In this document: one piece after another, positions 60,563-64,000 of the stretch
Numbering within the stretch: position 1 is the first letter of the stretch
Layout of the letters: each line of letters opens with the position of its first letter
DNA from: JAQWCH01 sp050952725
Lineage (GTDB): Bacteria > Bacillota_I > Bacilli_A > RFN20 > CAG-826
Assembly: GCA_050952725.1 (NCBI GenBank)
Contig: JBMNLN010000001.1
Coordinates: forward strand, 558,001 to 622,000
DNA length: 64,000 nt
Direction of reading: 5' to 3'
Position numbers and translations under genes: made by a program
The notes under the pieces: generated by a model
The model's database searches: none
Seen by the model: the letters and a program-made list of their open reading frames with translations, nothing else
What the model was told of the DNA's origin: nothing

Positions 60563-60612
60563 ATTCAATTTTTCGATATTGTTATACTTTTTTATAAAGC
60601 TCTTTTATGGTG

Positions 60613-60618
60613 TATAAT
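60613..60618 (+). promoter_or_regulatory. -10 element of smpB-folC-folT operon promoter
   Basis: A perfect TATAAT 20 bases before the smpB ATG; the -35 position holds only a T-rich sequence. Confidence 0.5.
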
Positions 60619-60638
60619 AACTCGCATGGAGCGAAAAC

Positions 60639-61109
60639 ATGACGAAAAGCAACATTAGAGTTCTCACGAAAAACGCCAAAGCTTTTCATAATTATTTTCT
60701 CGATGATTTTTTAGAAGCTGGCATTGAATTAACGGGGACTGAAATCAAATCACTACGCGCGCATGGGTGCGATTTAACTGACACCTATGTGACTTTTCGC
60801 CATGGTGAAGCCTTTGTTATCGGGATGCATATTGCCCCCTATGAAAAAGGCACATACTTCAATCATGAGCCGATGCGCGAAAGACGTCTTTTGCTCCATA
60901 AACATGAAATTCGTCGCTATGCCCAAAAAGTTCAAGAAAAAGGTTTAACGGTGATTGTAACCCGAGTCTATTTAAAAAGAGGTCTTGCAAAAGTTGAAAT
61001 TGCTCTAGGCCGTGGGAAAAAATTATTTGATAAACGCGAAACATTGAAAAAGCGTGCAATTGAACGCGAAATGGATGATGCGAGAAAGCGCTCATCTCGA
61101 GGAGAATAA
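60639..61109 (+). CDS. smpB: tmRNA-binding protein SmpB
   Basis: A 156-residue protein needed for trans-translation: it carries tmRNA to stalled ribosomes. It shows LTKNAKAFHNYFLDDFLEAG, ELTGTEIKSLRAHGCDLTD, and the basic tail KKLFDKRETLKKRAIEREMD. GGAG lies about 7 bases before the ATG. It is separated from rnr, its usual partner, and is instead linked to folC and folT. Confidence 0.96.
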   Translation: MTKSNIRVLTKNAKAFHNYFLDDFLEAGIELTGTEIKSLRAHGCDLTDTYVTFRHGEAFVIGMHIAPYEKGTYFNHEPMRERRLLLHKHEIRRYAQKVQEKGLTVIVTRVYLKRGLAKVEIALGRGKKLFDKRETLKKRAIEREMDDARKRSSRGE

Positions 61110-61112
61110 AAG

Positions 61113-62357
61113 ATGTTTCGCACAATTGAAGAAGCAAAGGCTTTTCTTCAGGACCGCGATGACCGACGTAAATATGACCGAAGTCATTTTGATGCCTTTT
61201 TGGAATATCAAAAATTCAATTTTAAAGTACCTGCAATTCATATCACTGGCACTAATGGCAAAACTACGACGGCAAAGATGTTAGCGAACATTTATCAATT
61301 GGCGGGATATAAGACGGGCTTGTTCACTTCACCTTACTTATCAGACGAAAATGAAATGTGGCAAATTAATAATAAATTTATTAGTGACCAGGAACTTTTA
61401 TCATTTATCAATCGTTATGCGGTGGATTTTTTACGGTTTGATTTAACTGCTTTTGAGATGGAAACTTTTATTGCTTTTATCTACTTTGCCGAATCAAAGG
61501 TGGATATAGCGATTATCGAAGTGGGAATGGGGGGAAAAACGGATGCCACTAATGTTTTTATTCCTATTTTATCAATCATCACTAATGTATCTTTAGAACA
61601 TTCGAGTTTTTTAGGGCCGACTCTTAAAGATATTGCGACTGCCAAAGCGGGAATTATCAAACCAATTGTGCCAGTGCTTTTAGGCGGAGAAATGCTTCCA
61701 GAACTAATCCCGACTATTAAAGAAGTCGCCAAAAAAAATGGTTCTCCAGTTTTTATTGGCACGATGCCGCACAATATTCGTTATACAAAGGAAAATGCTG
61801 TTTTTGATTTTGATGAGTGTTTTAATGATATAAAAATGCAAAACCCTGCTCAAATTTATGTTTTTAACGCTGTTAATGCCATTTCAGCATGTCGTATTTT
61901 ACAAAGTCGATTCCCACTTAGAAACGAACATATGAGACAAGGAATTGAAATGACAACCTTACCAGCCCGGATGGAAATAGTTCATTATTCCCCGTTAGTC
62001 TTCATCGATGGGGCTCATAATCCTCAAGCAATGGAAATCCTAGTTGAAACATTAAAGGAACTTGGGATATTTGCTCCCACAATTATCTTCTCGGCTTTCC
62101 GTGATAAGGATGTAGCGGCGGAATTCGATCTATTAAAAGAAATTGATGCGAATATCATCCTTACTCATTTTGATCATCCACGAACTCGCGATAAAGATGA
62201 ATATCCTCATAATAATTTTCCCTATATTGAAAATCCTATCACCGCGATTAAACAGTCGCTAAAAGCAGTTGAAAAAAATGAAGTAATTGTCATTACGGGG
62301 TCATTGGGCTTTGCGGGCTATATTTCCTTTTTATGGAAAGAAGGAGTTTTTCCATGA
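61113..62357 (+). CDS. folC: Folylpolyglutamate synthase (FolC)
   Basis: A 414-residue Mur-ligase-type enzyme that adds glutamates to folates, and in some bacteria makes dihydrofolate. The P-loop is ITGTNGKTTTAK, then SLEHSSFLGPTLKDIATAKA and FIDGAHNPQAMEIL. GGAG is about 10 bases before the ATG. It is transcribed with smpB and the folate ECF component. Confidence 0.93.
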   Translation: MFRTIEEAKAFLQDRDDRRKYDRSHFDAFLEYQKFNFKVPAIHITGTNGKTTTAKMLANIYQLAGYKTGLFTSPYLSDENEMWQINNKFISDQELLSFINRYAVDFLRFDLTAFEMETFIAFIYFAESKVDIAIIEVGMGGKTDATNVFIPILSIITNVSLEHSSFLGPTLKDIATAKAGIIKPIVPVLLGGEMLPELIPTIKEVAKKNGSPVFIGTMPHNIRYTKENAVFDFDECFNDIKMQNPAQIYVFNAVNAISACRILQSRFPLRNEHMRQGIEMTTLPARMEIVHYSPLVFIDGAHNPQAMEILVETLKELGIFAPTIIFSAFRDKDVAAEFDLLKEIDANIILTHFDHPRTRDKDEYPHNNFPYIENPITAIKQSLKAVEKNEVIVITGSLGFAGYISFLWKEGVFP

Positions 62358-63139
62358 GAAGAAATGGTATGAGATATATTCACAAAATTGCATTGACCGC
62401 AATGATGATTACTTTTTCAGTTTTGATTACCCGCTTTATGCCTGGAGTCCAACTAGGGGTTTATCGTTTTTCTTTAGGCGCGATTCCCATTGTACTTGCT
62501 TCATTAATTCTTGGGCCGTTTTGGGGCGGAATTGTCGGGGCTTTTAGCGATATCCTAGGAGCACTTTTATTTCCAGTTGGTCCTTTTATTATTTGGCCCT
62601 TGCTTGGCTCGACTCTTTTTGGAATTGTTCCGAGTATGCTTTTGTTACTAATAAAAAAAATACGTCATCGTTTTCCCATACGTTTTCTTTTGTACTTTTT
62701 AATGGGGGCGATTGTCCTTTTTATTTCCGCTTTTGTGATCTTTTCAACTTCTTTTACTTATAGAGCGACCATGGATACGGAAGCGACAATTAACTTCACT
62801 TTATATTGGAAAATATTTACCCCGATAATTTTGGTTTTACTAGGTTTTGCTATAGTAGTTGCGCTTGAGATTTTTGAAAAAAAATTCAATTCAAAAAAAG
62901 ACATTGATTATCTTCAAATCACTTTAACTGAGGTTGCCTTGATTATCTTTATTACTGATTTTATTATCGATGTCCTCTACGGGCCAATTTGGAAGATGAT
63001 TGCATTTGGGAGCAATTTACTCGTTAACTTCGTTGTTCAAACCGTGCTTTTTGTCATGGCGGTCATTATTAAACCGCCACTAATTTACTATGTTTTACGA
63101 GTTTATTATCGTCTACGTCCGATGGATTTACTCGATTAA
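62354..63139 (+). CDS. folT: Folate-type ECF transporter substrate-binding component
   Basis: A 261-residue membrane protein with about six hydrophobic segments. RFSLGAIPIVLASLILGPFW and GIVGAFSDILGALLFPVGPF match folate-family S components. It binds the vitamin and docks on the shared EcfA/A'/T module, encoded elsewhere. The start at 62354 follows AAGGAG by 7 bases and overlaps folC by 4 bases. The pairing with folC suggests folate salvage, with polyglutamylation trapping the import. Confidence 0.85.
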   Translation: MRRNGMRYIHKIALTAMMITFSVLITRFMPGVQLGVYRFSLGAIPIVLASLILGPFWGGIVGAFSDILGALLFPVGPFIIWPLLGSTLFGIVPSMLLLLIKKIRHRFPIRFLLYFLMGAIVLFISAFVIFSTSFTYRATMDTEATINFTLYWKIFTPIILVLLGFAIVVALEIFEKKFNSKKDIDYLQITLTEVALIIFITDFIIDVLYGPIWKMIAFGSNLLVNFVVQTVLFVMAVIIKPPLIYYVLRVYYRLRPMDLLD

Positions 63140-63180
63140 TTTCTGTCACCATATTCTTCAGATTGATCCTTTTTTTAACT

Positions 63181-63207
63181 TTGAGACAATGGTAAAGTAT
63201 TTATAGT
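63181..63207 (+). promoter_or_regulatory. Possible promoter of 55-residue gene
   Basis: TTGAGA (63181-63186) and TATAGT (63202-63207) with a short 15-bp spacer, followed by GAGGTGA before the ATG. Confidence 0.4.
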
Positions 63208-63222
63208 GATGAGGTGATAATT

Positions 63223-63390
63223 ATGACAAGAAAAAGAACGCGAGAATATTTAGGCGACAACCAATCAAACCAAAAAAGACCGATATGCACCTCAGAGCGC
63301 GAAGAGCTTGAAGCGGGCAGAGCTTATATACAAACTAGCCAAAATTCATCGATTAATATTGATGAAATGCTGGCGATGATGGATGAGTAA
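63223..63390 (+). CDS. Small hypothetical protein, 55 residues
   Basis: A short reading frame starting MTRKRTREYLGDNQSNQKRP and ending DEMLAMMDE, with an excellent GAGGTGA ribosome site 5-6 bases upstream, a possible promoter and its own terminator. Basic N-terminus, acidic C-terminus, no membrane segment, one Cys. I do not recognise the family; the helical acidic tail recalls small antitoxin-like proteins, but no toxin gene is adjacent. Confidence 0.65.
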   Translation: MTRKRTREYLGDNQSNQKRPICTSEREELEAGRAYIQTSQNSSINIDEMLAMMDE

Positions 63391-63421
63391 TCCTTTAAAA
63401 GAGTAAAATTTTAATTTAAAT

Positions 63422-63468
63422 GTCGTACATCGTTTAGAATGTTTTCTAACTTGTACGACTTTTTATTT
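63422..63468 (+). terminator. Intrinsic terminator after small gene
   Basis: GTCGTACA (63422-63429) pairs with TGTACGAC (63452-63459); an inner TTAGAA/TTCTAA stem is possible; a T-rich tract follows. Confidence 0.85.
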
Positions 63469-63524
63469 ATTTTTATAGACCTTTGTTTATTAAATCGCTT
63501 TGGCCATTTTTCTTAGTTTTCAAA

Positions 63525-63533
63525 TGTTATAAT
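63525..63533 (+). promoter_or_regulatory. Extended -10 promoter of GH13 glucosidase gene
   Basis: TGT-TATAAT is a consensus extended -10, 22 bases before the ATG; no good -35. Confidence 0.55.
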
Positions 63534-63554
63534 TAATGCAGTGAGGTAATAACT

Positions 63555-64000
63555 ATGAAAAAATGGTGGCATAAGCGTGTGTTTTATCAAATTTATCCAC
63601 GCTCTTTTTGTGATTCCAATAATGATGGAATCGGTGACATTCCAGGAATCATCTCGAAATTAGATTATTTGAAGGAACTCGGCATTGGAGCGATTTGGCT
63701 CTCCCCTGTATATGCTTCGCCGAACAAAGATAATGGTTATGATATAAGTGATTACAAGGGGATTAATCCTGAATTTGGCACGATGGCGGATATGGACCGC
63801 CTCTTTTTCGAAGCGGAAAAACGCGATATCAAAATCGTAATGGATTTAGTTATTAATCATACTTCTGATCAGCATGAATGGTTCGTAAAATCAAAAGATA
63901 TCAACTCTCCTTATCATGATTATTACATCTATGCTCCAGGGCGCATCGACAAAAAGGGCCGAGAAACTCCTCCGAATAACTGGAAGTCGATGTTTATGGG
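63555..64000 (+). CDS. GH13 alpha-glucosidase (oligo-1,6-glucosidase-like), 3' end outside window
   Basis: The first 148 residues of a GH13 enzyme. KKWWHKRVFYQIYPRSFCDS, GIGDIPGIISKLDYLKELGI, GYDISDYKGINPEFG and VMDLVINHTSDQHEWF (region I) are typical of the MalL/DexB/oligo-1,6-glucosidase group, which splits isomaltose-type or short maltose-type sugars inside the cell. The catalytic Asp/Glu/Asp lie beyond the window. GAGG precedes the ATG. Confidence 0.88.
   Translation, partial: MKKWWHKRVFYQIYPRSFCDSNNDGIGDIPGIISKLDYLKELGIGAIWLSPVYASPNKDNGYDISDYKGINPEFGTMADMDRLFFEAEKRDIKIVMDLVINHTSDQHEWFVKSKDINSPYHDYYIYAPGRIDKKGRETPPNNWKSMFM

Noticed and set aside
1..64000. CRISPR arrays, insertion sequences, prophage genes, rRNA
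   Set aside because: I saw no regularly spaced repeats, transposase, integrase or rRNA sequence when reading the window.

Overview
This window is a low-GC, anaerobe-type Firmicutes/Mycoplasmatota chromosome segment. It looks like a free-living or gut relative of the Mollicutes (Acholeplasma, Izemoplasma or RF39-like Bacilli) rather than a Mycoplasma. The reasons are: TGA is used as a stop codon and a prfB gene with its programmed frameshift is present, so the code is standard. There is a class III anaerobic ribonucleotide reductase. Many lipoproteins start with short signal peptides ending in a lipobox Cys. The sugar ABC ATPase carries a large helical insertion of the kind known in Mycoplasma. 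The species assignment is an inference; no rRNA lies in the window.

Layout. 1-16 kb is housekeeping: the 3' part of comF, then secA, prfB, a YitT-family membrane protein, uvrB, secG, rnr, folD, a divergent ThyX-like gene, an M29 aminopeptidase, mntP, a reverse-strand YolD/Y-family polymerase cassette and rmuC. 16.1-21.8 kb is a sugar catabolic operon: a Gfo/Idh/MocA dehydrogenase, a zinc MDR dehydrogenase, an FGGY kinase, an unusual DERA-like aldolase, a DeoR regulator and a lyxose/mannose isomerase-like cupin. 22.0-40.8 kb is one long glycan-utilisation locus: two Big2-containing lipoproteins, three lipoprotein GH43 enzymes, a cytoplasmic GH38 alpha-mannosidase, a four-gene sugar ABC importer, a cytoplasmic GH43, another secreted protein and a SASA-type esterase lipoprotein. 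It is bounded at its far end by a convergent LacI-family regulator. A perfect 20-bp palindrome lies inside the promoter at the head of this locus and is the obvious candidate operator.

42-46 kb carries an orphan lipoprotein, a tRNA-Ala(CGC), a PHP phosphoesterase, an unusual trehalase-like/TIM-barrel fusion and a Sir2 deacylase. 46-48.6 kb is nrdD-nrdG on the reverse strand with a structured upstream region. 49.2-51.9 kb holds a CBS-nitroreductase fusion, an FMN reductase-like protein and an alpha/beta hydrolase. 52-59.3 kb is a surface polysaccharide locus: ATP-grasp, galE, an IspD/TarI-like cytidylyltransferase, an SDR, a CapF-like enzyme, a priming sugar transferase and a Wzy/O-antigen-ligase-like protein. 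59.3-64 kb has a GH13 enzyme, smpB, folC, a folate ECF S component, a 55-residue unannotated small gene and the 5' part of a GH13 alpha-glucosidase.

How it fits together (inference): exported GH43 enzymes and binding lipoproteins trim a glycan outside the cell. The ABC importer brings in oligosaccharides, and cytoplasmic GH43 and GH38 finish them. The neighbouring isomerase/kinase/aldolase operon could take the released mannose or pentose into central metabolism. The most novel items are the shared uncharacterised C-terminal domain of the three secreted proteins, the DERA-like sugar pathway, and the ThyX-like protein next to folD.
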